Part shown: piece by piece, positions 42,836-50,875 of the stretch
Layout of the letters: every line of letters begins with the position of its first letter
How positions within the stretch are numbered: the stretch's first letter is position 1
NCBI RefSeq assembly: GCF_900104095.1
Contig: NZ_FNJO01000006.1
Location: 248,001-312,000 of the forward strand
Reading direction: 5' to 3'
Length of the DNA: 64,000 nucleotides
Origin: Ralstonia sp. 25mfcol4.1
GTDB taxonomy: Bacteria; Pseudomonadota; Gammaproteobacteria; Burkholderiales; Burkholderiaceae
Made by a program: the position numbers and the translations under genes
The notes under the pieces: model-generated
The model's input: only the letters and a program-made list of their open reading frames with translations
Database searches by the model: none
What the model was told of the DNA's origin: nothing

Positions 42836-43501
42836 CTAGTCTGAAGGAGGCGGCGGCCCCTTTGTCGTCCCGCGCGGGGGCAACGGGGCCGGCTCCGCCA
42901 CCAGTTCCCCGGCGGGCAGCAGGCGCAGCAGCGTCCTGGCCACCTCGGGATCGCGGCATTGCAGCCATTCGTCCCAGTCTTCGCGCGGCAGGATCACCAC
43001 GCCGCGCTTCTCGTCCCCGGGTTTGTGAAACCGCTGCATCAGCGGATGATGGTCGGCGTTGACCGTCGGCATCGTGAACGATACGGCGCCACCGGGCCAC
43101 GCCCGCCACAGCCCCGCAATCGCAAACGGCTCGCCCCCCGGCAGGCCGATCTTCCAGCGCACCGCCTTGCCGCTTTCGTAGTTCGGCTCGTAGAACGCCG
43201 TCGCAGGCACCAGCGCCAGCTGGCAGGACTTCCAGAACCTGGCAAAGGACGACAGCTGCCCGATGGTCTCCACGCGCGCATTGGCGGTGGGGTAGTAGCG
43301 CGTGCCGGGCGGGATGGTCGCCTTCGGCACCATGCTGAACGATGCCAGCACGCTTTCCCAGGCCGCTTCGCCGGTTTTCTGGCGCACGATGGGCGCGGCA
43401 TAGTCGGGCCATGTCTCCTGGGGATACAGGCCCGGCGGCGGCTCCACGCCAAAGATCTCGCGCAGGATGCGTTTCTGTACGGGGGCGTAGTTGACGCACA
43501 T
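42836..43501 (-). CDS. SRAP-domain protein (YedK/HMCES family)
   Basis: 221 residues beginning MCVNYAPV; C2 becomes the N-terminal nucleophile after Met removal and crosslinks to abasic sites in single-stranded DNA in YedK and HMCES. Other marks are TANARVETI (the N-A-R-x-E motif), VPATAFYEP, IAGLW and NADHHPLMQRFHKPG, which holds the catalytic His. The C-terminus is Pro-rich. It is a DNA repair protein, but I find no LexA box in its 410-bp upstream gap. It ends 15 bp from the convergent TonB receptor. Confidence 0.92.
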   Translation of the reverse strand: MCVNYAPVQKRILREIFGVEPPPGLYPQETWPDYAAPIVRQKTGEAAWESVLASFSMVPKATIPPGTRYYPTANARVETIGQLSSFARFWKSCQLALVPATAFYEPNYESGKAVRWKIGLPGGEPFAIAGLWRAWPGGAVSFTMPTVNADHHPLMQRFHKPGDEKRGVVILPREDWDEWLQCRDPEVARTLLRLLPAGELVAEPAPLPPRGTTKGPPPPSD

Positions 43502-43911
43502 GGGGGCTCCGGGAGCACGGTTCTGCCGCCTATGGTCGGCACGGCGGCACGGGCCGTCAATACGCGATCATCGGCCGCGCGTGCGTGTCGCCGAACGTCG
43601 TGCCGGGACAAAGCGCCGCAGACTGGCCGGTATCGGGCTGCGCACTTCCGAGTGGCCGACGGGCCGGGGTCCAATCCGCCTTGACGCCGGCACACACCGT
43701 ATGTGACGCCAATGCCGCTTGCAGGCGCAACGGACGTTTGAAACATCGGCGCGGGCGTGGCCCGAGGGACGGCGACTTTGCCGGGCCGCTTCCTATAATG
43801 CCTGTGTGGCGCGGCACCACGTGGGCAGAAACGGCCGCACCGCGCCACGCGTGCTTGCAGGCAGGGGCGCGCTTCCCACCCATCTCCACGTCAAATGGGG
43901 AGACACACATC
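43502..43911. other. 410-bp divergent intergenic region
   Basis: No gene seen; the plus-strand frame of the BON gene is open to 43585 but lacks a ribosome-binding site. TATAAT at 43794-43799 is a good -10 for the BON gene, about 113 bp from its start, with a poor -35. Confidence 0.45.
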
Positions 43912-44643
43912 ATGCTGAGTAGCGAAGCGGTGCTGACGCAGGCGCGAGCCGCGTTGGCGCATGTGCCATATCAGGGCCACCAGATCCATCCCACCATTCA
44001 CCTGCGACTTTCCGACGGGGCCCTGATTCTGGAGGGCGAAGTGGCCGACGTCATGGACAAGACGCGCGCCACGGCCCGGTTGCGCCGACTGGACGGCGTT
44101 TCCACAGTGATCGATCACCTGCGCATTGCCCATGCCGGCCCGATGGTGGGCGATGGCGACCTGCGCGCGGCCGTTTGCGATCGGCTGCTTAACGCGATCG
44201 ACTTCCGTAACTGCAAGATCTGCGCGAAGGTGAAGGGGCAGGTCGAGCCTGTGCGCGAAGCCGTGGGCGAGCGCAGCGGCTGGATGGAGGTGGCGGTCCA
44301 CGACGGCGCGGTCATCCTGAGCGGCCAGGTGATCAGCCTGTCGCACATGCGCCTGGCCGGCGTGCTGGCGTGGTGGTCACGCGGCTGCCGCAACGTGATC
44401 AACGACATCGTGGTGGCGCCGGCCGAGGCCGACAGCGACGAGGAACTGAGCGAGGCGCTGCAACTGGTGCTGGAAACCGACCCGTTCGTGGATGCCGCGC
44501 GCATCCGCGTGCGTACCGAGGGGCGGGTCGTGACGCTGGACGGCTACGCGTCAAGCGACGGCGCGCGCAAGCAGGTGGAGCGCGATGCGTGGTACGTGCA
44601 AGGCGTGGAGGACGTCATCAACCATATCGCCCTGAGTAGCTGA
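43912..44643 (+). CDS. Protein with three BON domains
   Basis: 243 residues. Three BON-type repeats follow each other: about 20-75 (HPTIHLRLSDGALILEGEVADVMDKTRATARLRRLDGVSTVIDHL), about 83-165 (a larger unit with VAVHDGAVILSGQVISLSHMRLAGV), and about 177-241 (VRTEGRVVTLDGYASSDGARKQVERDAWYVQGVEDVINHI). There is no signal peptide, so unlike OsmY it should stay in the cytoplasm. BON domains bind lipids or hydrophobic surfaces; the role here is unknown. GGGGAGA precedes the ATG. It ends 4 bp before the GlxA-type gene on the opposite strand. Confidence 0.85.
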   Translation: MLSSEAVLTQARAALAHVPYQGHQIHPTIHLRLSDGALILEGEVADVMDKTRATARLRRLDGVSTVIDHLRIAHAGPMVGDGDLRAAVCDRLLNAIDFRNCKICAKVKGQVEPVREAVGERSGWMEVAVHDGAVILSGQVISLSHMRLAGVLAWWSRGCRNVINDIVVAPAEADSDEELSEALQLVLETDPFVDAARIRVRTEGRVVTLDGYASSDGARKQVERDAWYVQGVEDVINHIALSS

Positions 44644-44646
44644 CAG

Positions 44647-45786
44647 CTAGTCAACGATGCCGGCATCGACTTGCGCCGCCTGGGCTTCCACGCGCCAATA
44701 GCGGCGCCGCGTGCGCAACGCAAAGCGCGAGCGGTATTCCGACATCGACATCTGCATGGTTCGCTGGAACAGGCGCCGGAAGGCGGCGGCATCGCTGTAG
44801 CCGCAGGCCTCGGCAATTGCCTGCGTGCCATGCAGCGTCACCTCCAGCAGCATGCGGGCACGCTCCACGCGCAGCCGGTGCAGGTAATCCAATGGCGTGC
44901 GTCCGGTCACCTGGCGGAAATGGCGTAGCAGCGTCCGTTCGCTGACGGCGGCCGCGCGCGCTACGGCCGCCAGCCGGTAAGGCTCGCCGACATGCGCCTG
45001 CAGCCAGCCGATGGCGCGATAGACCGGGCTGTCGGCGGTCTTGCCAAGCCAGCGCTGCGAAACCAGCTCCGGCACCCACTGCTGCCGTTCGGGCTGGTAG
45101 AGCAACAGGCGGGCCACCGCCTGCGCCAGGTCGGGGTCTTGCAGATGACCCAGCACGCGCAGCATGAATTCGGTCTGCAGGGCGGGCGCCACGCAATGAA
45201 AGACCTGTCCGTGCAGTCCCATCGGTTCATCCGATGACAGATCGCACGCCGGAAAGCGTTGCGCGAACCAGCTCTGGAACATCCACGGCGCGCCGCAACG
45301 CGCACCGTCGAGCAGCCCCAGCATCAGTGGATAGGCCATCCCGGTGTAGATCGATGCCACCCAGCCGCCAGCTTCCATATGCCGTGCCAGCAGGCGTTGC
45401 GTGGCGGTATCGGCAGCGGCCAGTTCGCCCAGATGGGGCGCGCTGGCCGCCATCAGTCCTGGCACCACGATCAGTACCTGGGCCTGCCGCGGTGTACCCC
45501 GGCGCGAGGTGGACAGGCCGGGCAGGGGATCGGGCAGGGCGCGCCCGTTGGCGCCGATGATCTCCCACGTCAGCCGTGCCGGCGCGCCCGGCCGCTGCAA
45601 CTGCGCCACGCCCGCGGCGGTACGCAAGACATCGAGCGCGCCGAACAGCGTGCCAGGCATGGCATCGGGCAACCAGAGCAGCTTGACGTGCAAGGGCGCG
45701 GCCGGCAGGGGCATGGGGCGAATGGCGGGATTGGCATCGGGATTGGCGATATTGAACCTCCCTCCGGGATAGCGCAAGCGATACAT
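44647..45786 (-). CDS. GlxA-type AraC transcriptional regulator
   Basis: 379 residues. The N-terminal part is a DJ-1/PfpI amidotransferase-like domain (VKLLWLPDAMPGTLFGALDVL, VLIVVPG, GWVASIYTGMAYPL), where the usual Cys of the nucleophile elbow is replaced in SIYTGM. The C-terminus has two AraC helix-turn-helix units (LAAVARAAAVSERTLLRHFRQVTGRTPLDYL, then QAIAEACGYSDAAAFRRLFQRTM). GGAG lies 5 nt before ATG 45786. Only 37 bp separate it from the divergent CPG2-type peptidase, which is its likely target. The regulated substrate is not known. Confidence 0.88.
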   Translation of the reverse strand: MYRLRYPGGRFNIANPDANPAIRPMPLPAAPLHVKLLWLPDAMPGTLFGALDVLRTAAGVAQLQRPGAPARLTWEIIGANGRALPDPLPGLSTSRRGTPRQAQVLIVVPGLMAASAPHLGELAAADTATQRLLARHMEAGGWVASIYTGMAYPLMLGLLDGARCGAPWMFQSWFAQRFPACDLSSDEPMGLHGQVFHCVAPALQTEFMLRVLGHLQDPDLAQAVARLLLYQPERQQWVPELVSQRWLGKTADSPVYRAIGWLQAHVGEPYRLAAVARAAAVSERTLLRHFRQVTGRTPLDYLHRLRVERARMLLEVTLHGTQAIAEACGYSDAAAFRRLFQRTMQMSMSEYRSRFALRTRRRYWRVEAQAAQVDAGIVD

Positions 45787-45797
45787 TGGAGCTCCAA
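45786..45797. promoter_or_regulatory. Palindrome at the glxA-type/peptidase junction
   Basis: TTGGAGCTCCAA, a perfect 12-bp palindrome whose minus-strand half is the ribosome-binding site of the AraC gene. In a 37-bp divergent gap it could serve as an operator, or be a coincidence of the GGAG motif. Confidence 0.35.
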
Positions 45798-45823
45798 ACG
45801 AAAACCGAGATCAGGAGACACGC

Positions 45824-47089
45824 ATGCCGCTTTCCCTTCGCCGCCTTGCCCGCGCCACGGCCATCGCACTGGCCGCCGCTACGGCCTGCAGTGCCGCGCT
45901 GGCCGCCGGCCCCGACCAGTCACTGCTCGATGCCGCGCGCGCCGCGCAGCCGGCCGTGGTGCAGTCGCTCAAGGACATGGTGACGATCGAATCCGGCAGC
46001 GCCAACATGCAGGGGCTGACGCGCATGGCCGACTACACGTCGCAGCGGCTGCAGGCGCTGGGCGCGAAGGTGGAGCGGCTGCCGATGACAACCAGCGCCG
46101 CGCCGATGGTCAAGGCCACCCTGACCGGCACGGGCAAGCGCCGCATCATGCTGATCGGCCATATGGACACGGTGTATCCGGCGGGCATCCTGGCGTCGCA
46201 GCCGATCCGCGAGGACGGCAACCGGCTCTATGGTCCCGGCATCGCCGACGACAAGGGGGGGCTGGCCGTGATCCTGCATTCGCTGGAAATCCTCAAGGCG
46301 CAAGGCTGGAAGGACTACGCGCAGATCACGGTGCTGCTGAACCCGGACGAGGAAATCGGCTCCCTGGGCTCGGGCGAGACCATTGCCACGCTGGCCGCGC
46401 AGCACGATGTGGTGCTGTCGTGCGAGCCCAACGTGGCGAAGTCCGTGGCGAAGTCGGAATCGCTGCTGCTGGCCGCCGCCGGCACCGCCACGGCGACGAT
46501 GCAGGTCAAGGGCCGGTCATCGCATGCCGGCGCGGCGCCCGAACTGGGCCGCAACGCGCTGCTGGAGCTGGCCTACCAGATGCAGGAAACGCGCGACCTG
46601 GCCAAGACGATACCAGGCGCGCAGATGAACTGGACGCAGGCCAGGACCACCGGCCCGCTCAACCAGATTCCGGAGATGGCCAGCGCCGTGGGCGATGTGC
46701 GCGTGACCGCCAGCGGCGCCGCGCAGAAGCTGCAGACGGCGTTGCAGCAGAAGGTCGACGCGGGCCATCTCATTCCGGACACGAAGACCACGATTGCGAT
46801 GGAAGAAGGGCGCCCCGCCTTCGTGGCCGATGCGCGCTCGAAGGAACTGGCCGCGCGGGCCCAGCAGATCTATGCGGAGATGGACGGCCGGTCGCTGATC
46901 CTGATGCCGGGCACCGGAGGCGGCACCGATGCAGGCTTTGCCGGACGCTCGGGCAAGGCGGTGGTGCTGGAAAGCTTCGGCCTGTCGGGCTTCGGCTATC
47001 ACGCGCGCGACGAGTACGTGGAACTGGATTCGATCGTGCCGCGCCTGTACCTGATGACGCGGATGCTGCAGGAGATCGGAAAGAACTGA
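45824..47089 (+). CDS. Exported M20-family carboxypeptidase (CPG2-like)
   Basis: 421 residues with a signal peptide at about 1-27 (ATAIALAAATACSAALA/A). The zinc-ligand motifs of M20 enzymes are present: LIGHMDTVYP, GPGIADDKGG, NPDEEIGSLGS, SSHAGAAPELG and GTGGGTDAGF. It resembles Pseudomonas carboxypeptidase G2 (glutamate carboxypeptidase), which removes C-terminal glutamate from folate-like compounds. It is probably periplasmic. AGGAGACACGC precedes the ATG. The divergent AraC-type gene is probably its regulator. Which amide it cleaves is not certain. Confidence 0.9.
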   Translation: MPLSLRRLARATAIALAAATACSAALAAGPDQSLLDAARAAQPAVVQSLKDMVTIESGSANMQGLTRMADYTSQRLQALGAKVERLPMTTSAAPMVKATLTGTGKRRIMLIGHMDTVYPAGILASQPIREDGNRLYGPGIADDKGGLAVILHSLEILKAQGWKDYAQITVLLNPDEEIGSLGSGETIATLAAQHDVVLSCEPNVAKSVAKSESLLLAAAGTATATMQVKGRSSHAGAAPELGRNALLELAYQMQETRDLAKTIPGAQMNWTQARTTGPLNQIPEMASAVGDVRVTASGAAQKLQTALQQKVDAGHLIPDTKTTIAMEEGRPAFVADARSKELAARAQQIYAEMDGRSLILMPGTGGGTDAGFAGRSGKAVVLESFGLSGFGYHARDEYVELDSIVPRLYLMTRMLQEIGKN

Positions 47090-47101
47090 GGCAGGGGGAA
47101 T

Positions 47102-47127
47102 ACCCTCTCCCGCGGGCGGGAGAGGGT
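47102..47127. repeat. Dispersed hairpin element, copy 2
   Basis: ACCCTCTCCCGC and GCGGGAGAGGGT pair perfectly around GG. It lies 13 bp after the peptidase stop and before the convergent LysR gene's end. Same family as 24952 and 55593. Confidence 0.6.
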
Positions 47128-47134
47128 CAGGACA

Positions 47135-48061
47135 TCAGGCCGCCAGCTGCTGCGGCGCCGCGCCGAAGTGCGGATGCCGCGAGAAGATCTCCGCGGCCCA
47201 GTTCACGAACACGCGTACCTTGGCCGACAGATGCCGGTTCTGCGGATACATCGCAGAAATCGGCAGTTCGTCGGTCTGCCAGTCGGTCATGACCTCGACG
47301 AGCCGGCCGCTGTGGATGTACGGCTCGGCCATGGCGCGCGAGATGCGTGCAATGCCATGGCCTTCCACTGCGCAGCCCAGGTACACGTCGGCATCGTTGG
47401 TCGAGATCACCGAGGGCAGCAGCACTTCGGTGCTCTCGCCGCCACGGATCAGCGTCCACGGCGTTTCGCGTCCGGTACGGTTCGACAGGAAGTTGATGGC
47501 CTTGTGCTGCGACAGTTCGGTCAGGTCGTGCGGTGTGCCAAAACGCCGCAGGTAGATCGGCGACGCATAGAACGCCAGCTTCACCTGTCCGATGCGCCGG
47601 GCCACCATGGCCTCGTCGAGCGCACCCACGCGCAGCACGACATCCACGCCTTCCTTGAGCAGGTCGATGGGCTTTCCGTTGATGGTCAGTTCCAGCTTCA
47701 GTTCGGGATAGGCGTTGAAGAAGTCGTGCAGTTGAGGCATCAACACAAGCTGCGCGAGTCCGCTGGTGGTATCCACGGCCAGCGTGCCACGCGGCGAGTT
47801 GTTGTGGCGTGTCAGCGACTGTTCCGCTTCCTCCACATCCGCCAGGATGCGCACGCAGCGTTCGTAGTAGGCGGCACCGTCGGTGGTTACGCTGATCCGG
47901 CGCGTGGTCCGGTGCAGCAGCTTGACGCCAAGGTGGGTTTCCAGGTTTTGTATCAGGCGGGTGAGGGTGGCCTTGGGCAGGTCCAGCGACTCCGCCGCGC
48001 GCGCAAAGCTGCCGACATCCACCACCCGAGTGAATGCCTGCATTGAGACAAGACGATCCAT
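47135..48061 (-). CDS. LysR-family regulator, possible efflux regulator
   Basis: 308 residues. Helix-turn-helix at residues 1-60 (MDRLVSMQAFTRVVDVGSFARAAESLDLPKATLTRLIQNLETHLGVKLLHRTTRRISVTTDG), typical of the large CrgA-like LysR subgroup. The effector domain has LAVDTTSGLAQLVLMPQLHDFF. It diverges from the catalytically altered hydrolase that precedes the RND operon. In Pseudomonas and Burkholderia a LysR gene (MexT, BpeT) sits next to this pump type, so it may control efflux; it belongs to a different-looking subgroup and the link is only positional. Confidence 0.88.
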   Translation of the reverse strand: MDRLVSMQAFTRVVDVGSFARAAESLDLPKATLTRLIQNLETHLGVKLLHRTTRRISVTTDGAAYYERCVRILADVEEAEQSLTRHNNSPRGTLAVDTTSGLAQLVLMPQLHDFFNAYPELKLELTINGKPIDLLKEGVDVVLRVGALDEAMVARRIGQVKLAFYASPIYLRRFGTPHDLTELSQHKAINFLSNRTGRETPWTLIRGGESTEVLLPSVISTNDADVYLGCAVEGHGIARISRAMAEPYIHSGRLVEVMTDWQTDELPISAMYPQNRHLSAKVRVFVNWAAEIFSRHPHFGAAPQQLAA

Positions 48062-48431
48062 GATGTTGCTTTCGAAAGGAGTAAGACCGGGCTACGTTCC
48101 GAAGGATGTCTGGCGGGATCGGGTCCGCTGCATGTCAAGTGCGCGGCCTGGATTTGCTGCCGGCGGTCCGCCAGTGGCGGCCGGAGCGGGGACGGGTGGA
48201 GGGTGGGGCGCCGGCGTTTGCGCTGTTTCCCCAAGTGCGCAGATGCCGAAGGACCGGAGTGAATCACATTTCAGGTATCCATTTCAAGCCGTGTGGGTTC
48301 ACTTCGATGATTATTCCAACGCAGAAACAGTGCATTGGCAATAGCTCGCTTTATCCCACCGTTGTCAATCACCATAATTCGCTGCATCGCAATACAGTAA
48401 TCGACGGCCTTTGCCGGCCGCCGTGCCAACC
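48062..48431. other. 370-bp divergent intergenic region
   Basis: No gene seen. The right 150 bp are AT-richer (GATGATTATTCCAACGC, TTGTCAATCACCATAATTCG) and should hold the promoters of the hydrolase-like gene and the LysR gene. No clear operator stands out. Confidence 0.4.
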
Positions 48432-49307
48432 ATGACCAAGACCACGACTCCCCGTAGTTCCGCCGTACAACCGGCCGCAGAACAGGGCGAGGCAATCGTG
48501 ATCCAGCACGTGGTGGCCAGCGGCGAGCGCGAAATGAAGGTCTGCGTGTGTTACCCCGCAGGTTATTGGCCAGTGAGCGCCGGTGCGCCATTGTTGCCGT
48601 GGATGCTGTACCTGCATGCCGGCGGCTTTGTCGACGGCGGGGTCGAAGCCGCGAAGGAACTGGTGCGGGATCTGGCGGAGTCGGTCCCGGCCGTGGTGGT
48701 GACGCCCGATTACTCGCTGGCGCCCCAGAATCCGTTCCCGGCAGCGCCCGAGGACGCCGTGAATACGGTGTCGTGGGTGCTCAAGCAGGCCCGCAAGCTC
48801 AAGCTCGACAAGCTGCGCTTCGCGCTGGTAGGCGAGGAAGCCGGCGGCAACCTGGCCATCGCCACGGCGCAGATGCTGCGTGACCGTGGCCTGCCGCAGC
48901 CGGCGGGTCAGTGGCTGATCCGGCCGGTGACCGATCCGTGCCTGCAGCACGCGTCGTCCGGCGGGCAGGTGCCGATGGAAATGCTGCGCAAGCTGGCGTG
49001 CAACTATCGCGACTACCTGCCGACGCCCGCCGCCAGCGTGCACCCGTATGCGGCCCCGGCGCTGGCTTCGCGGCTGGCGGGACTGCCGCCGACGCTGGTG
49101 CAGGTGGCGGAAAAAGACGCCCTGCGCGCGGAAGGCGAGGCCTTCGCCGCAAAATTGTCCAAGGCCGGCATCCCGGCCAGGGCCCTGATCATGCCCGGCG
49201 CCTGTGGCGACGGGGTGGAACAGTCCCATGAGATGTGTCAGGCATGGGTCAAAGAAGGTGCGCGGTTCCTGCGCGAAAGTTTCGCCAAGGCCGACGACGC
49301 CTCGTAA
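48432..49307 (+). CDS. Alpha/beta-hydrolase-fold protein lacking Ser and His of the triad
   Basis: 291 residues, fold of the hormone-sensitive-lipase group: LHAGGF (61-66) in place of HGGGF, TPDYSLAPQNPFPAAPEDA (91-109) and a strand-turn-helix ALVGEEAGGNLAIATAQ (131-147). The nucleophile elbow is normally GDSAGG; here G134-E135-E136-A137-G138-G139, so E136 replaces the catalytic serine. D229 (VAEKDALRAEGEAF) is kept. The usual HGF histidine is missing (MPGACGDGVEQS). It should not be an active esterase. I start at ATG 48432; a TTG at 48411 is in frame. It precedes the RND operon by 226 bp on the same strand. Confidence 0.8.
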   Translation: MTKTTTPRSSAVQPAAEQGEAIVIQHVVASGEREMKVCVCYPAGYWPVSAGAPLLPWMLYLHAGGFVDGGVEAAKELVRDLAESVPAVVVTPDYSLAPQNPFPAAPEDAVNTVSWVLKQARKLKLDKLRFALVGEEAGGNLAIATAQMLRDRGLPQPAGQWLIRPVTDPCLQHASSGGQVPMEMLRKLACNYRDYLPTPAASVHPYAAPALASRLAGLPPTLVQVAEKDALRAEGEAFAAKLSKAGIPARALIMPGACGDGVEQSHEMCQAWVKEGARFLRESFAKADDAS

Positions 49308-49533
49308 TCCGGTCCGAACGCCGGCCGGCGCCGTGAATGCTGTAACGGTGCCGGATTCCCCCGCCAGCGCCCTTTGAGGCTGGCACCCCTGTAGTGGCTT
49401 GCTTCTGTCCGATCGGGACGGAGGCCCCCTTGTTGTTCCCGTTTTTCCGGCCCTTTGGGCTGGCGGGCAGCGTTCGGCCTGAATTTTTGCTTTTCCAGTT
49501 GAAGAAACCCGACGAAACACGGAGTGAAGAAAG

Positions 49534-50772
49534 ATGAATGACAAGTCTCGACGCACGCTGATCGCCTTTGCCATCGTGGCAATTCTTGGGGCGGGCGTGG
49601 CAACCTCGGTACTGCAACCCTGGCACGGCGGGGAAGCACAGGCCAATACGCCGCCCCCGGCGCCGGCCGTGGAAGTGTCGGCCGCGGTGGGCCAGACCAT
49701 CACCGAATGGGATGAGTTCTCGGGCCGCATCGAGGCCGTGGACCGCGTGGAAATCCGTCCGCGCGTTTCCGGCACCATCGAAACGGTGCATTTCCGCGAA
49801 GGCTCCATCGTGAAGAAGGGCGACCCCCTGTTCACGATCGATCCGCGCCCGTACGCCGCCGAAGTGGCTCGCGCCGAAGCGGCGCTGGCCGCTGCGCAGG
49901 TACGCGCGTCGCATGCACAGACCGAGAAGGCCCGTGCGCAACGCCTGCTGGACGACAATGCGATCTCCCGCCGCGAGTTCGACGAGCGCATCAACGCCGC
50001 CAGCGAGATGTCGGCGGACGTGCGCGGCGCACAGGCGGCGCTGGAAGTGGCGAAGCTGAACCTCAGCTACACGCGCATCGTTGCACCGGTCTCGGGCAAG
50101 GTGTCGCGTGCGGAAATCACCGTGGGCAACCTGGTGGCCGCGGGCGCCGCGTCGCCGCCGCTGACTTCGGTCGTGTCGGTCTCGCCGGTGTACGCCAGCT
50201 TCGATGTCGACGAGCAGAGCTACCTGCGCTATACGGCGCCGGGCGCCAGCGGCGGCAAGAACGACCTGCCGGTGTTCCTGGGCCTGGCCAACGAGGACGG
50301 CAACCCGCACAAGGGCAAGATCCATTCGATCGACAACCGGCTCGATACGCGTAGCGGCACCATCCGCGTGCGCGCCGTGTTCGACAACGAGGATGGCCGC
50401 CTGCTGCCGGGTCTGTACGCGAAGGTCAAGCTCGGTGGCGGTTCGCCGCACCCGGCGGTGCTGGTCAACGATCGCGCCATCGGCACCGACCAGGGCAAGA
50501 AGTTCGTGCTCGTGGTCGACAAGGCCAACAAGCTCGTGTATCGCGAAGTCGAGCTTGGACCGACGTACGAAGGGCTGCGCGTGATCCGCAAGGGGCTGCA
50601 ACCGGGCGAGAACATCGTCGTGAACGGCCTGATGCGCGTGCGCCCTGGCGACACCGTGGCACCGAAGGCCGTGGCCATGGCCTATCGCAGCGAGCTTGAG
50701 CCGCGCGGCACCACCCCCGACCGCAAGCAGGCCGCGGACGAGGGCAAGGCCGACAAGGCCAAGGTGAGCTGA
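49534..50772 (+). CDS. RND efflux periplasmic adaptor (MexE-like)
   Basis: 412 residues. A single hydrophobic N-terminal segment (LIAFAIVAILGAGVATSVL, 9-27) anchors or exports it. Then the usual order: beta-barrel and lipoyl halves (VEIRPRVSGTIETVHFREGSIVKKGDPLFTIDP, 72-104), alpha-hairpin about 105-175, second lipoyl half (LSYTRIVAPVSGKVSRAEITVGNLV) and membrane-proximal domain. There is no lipobox cysteine, as in MexE. It bridges the RND pump and the outer-membrane channel encoded just downstream. GAAGAAAG precedes the ATG. The C-terminal tail is Lys/Ala/Glu-rich. Confidence 0.93.
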   Translation: MNDKSRRTLIAFAIVAILGAGVATSVLQPWHGGEAQANTPPPAPAVEVSAAVGQTITEWDEFSGRIEAVDRVEIRPRVSGTIETVHFREGSIVKKGDPLFTIDPRPYAAEVARAEAALAAAQVRASHAQTEKARAQRLLDDNAISRREFDERINAASEMSADVRGAQAALEVAKLNLSYTRIVAPVSGKVSRAEITVGNLVAAGAASPPLTSVVSVSPVYASFDVDEQSYLRYTAPGASGGKNDLPVFLGLANEDGNPHKGKIHSIDNRLDTRSGTIRVRAVFDNEDGRLLPGLYAKVKLGGGSPHPAVLVNDRAIGTDQGKKFVLVVDKANKLVYREVELGPTYEGLRVIRKGLQPGENIVVNGLMRVRPGDTVAPKAVAMAYRSELEPRGTTPDRKQAADEGKADKAKVS

Positions 50773-50875
50773 GCGCCCGCCCGAAGCCACACCGAACTGA
50801 AATTCTCCCTGCAGTAGTACATGGCGTCCGCTCGACGAGCGGACGGCCAGGGGGACTGCTTTCGCCGAGACCAAG

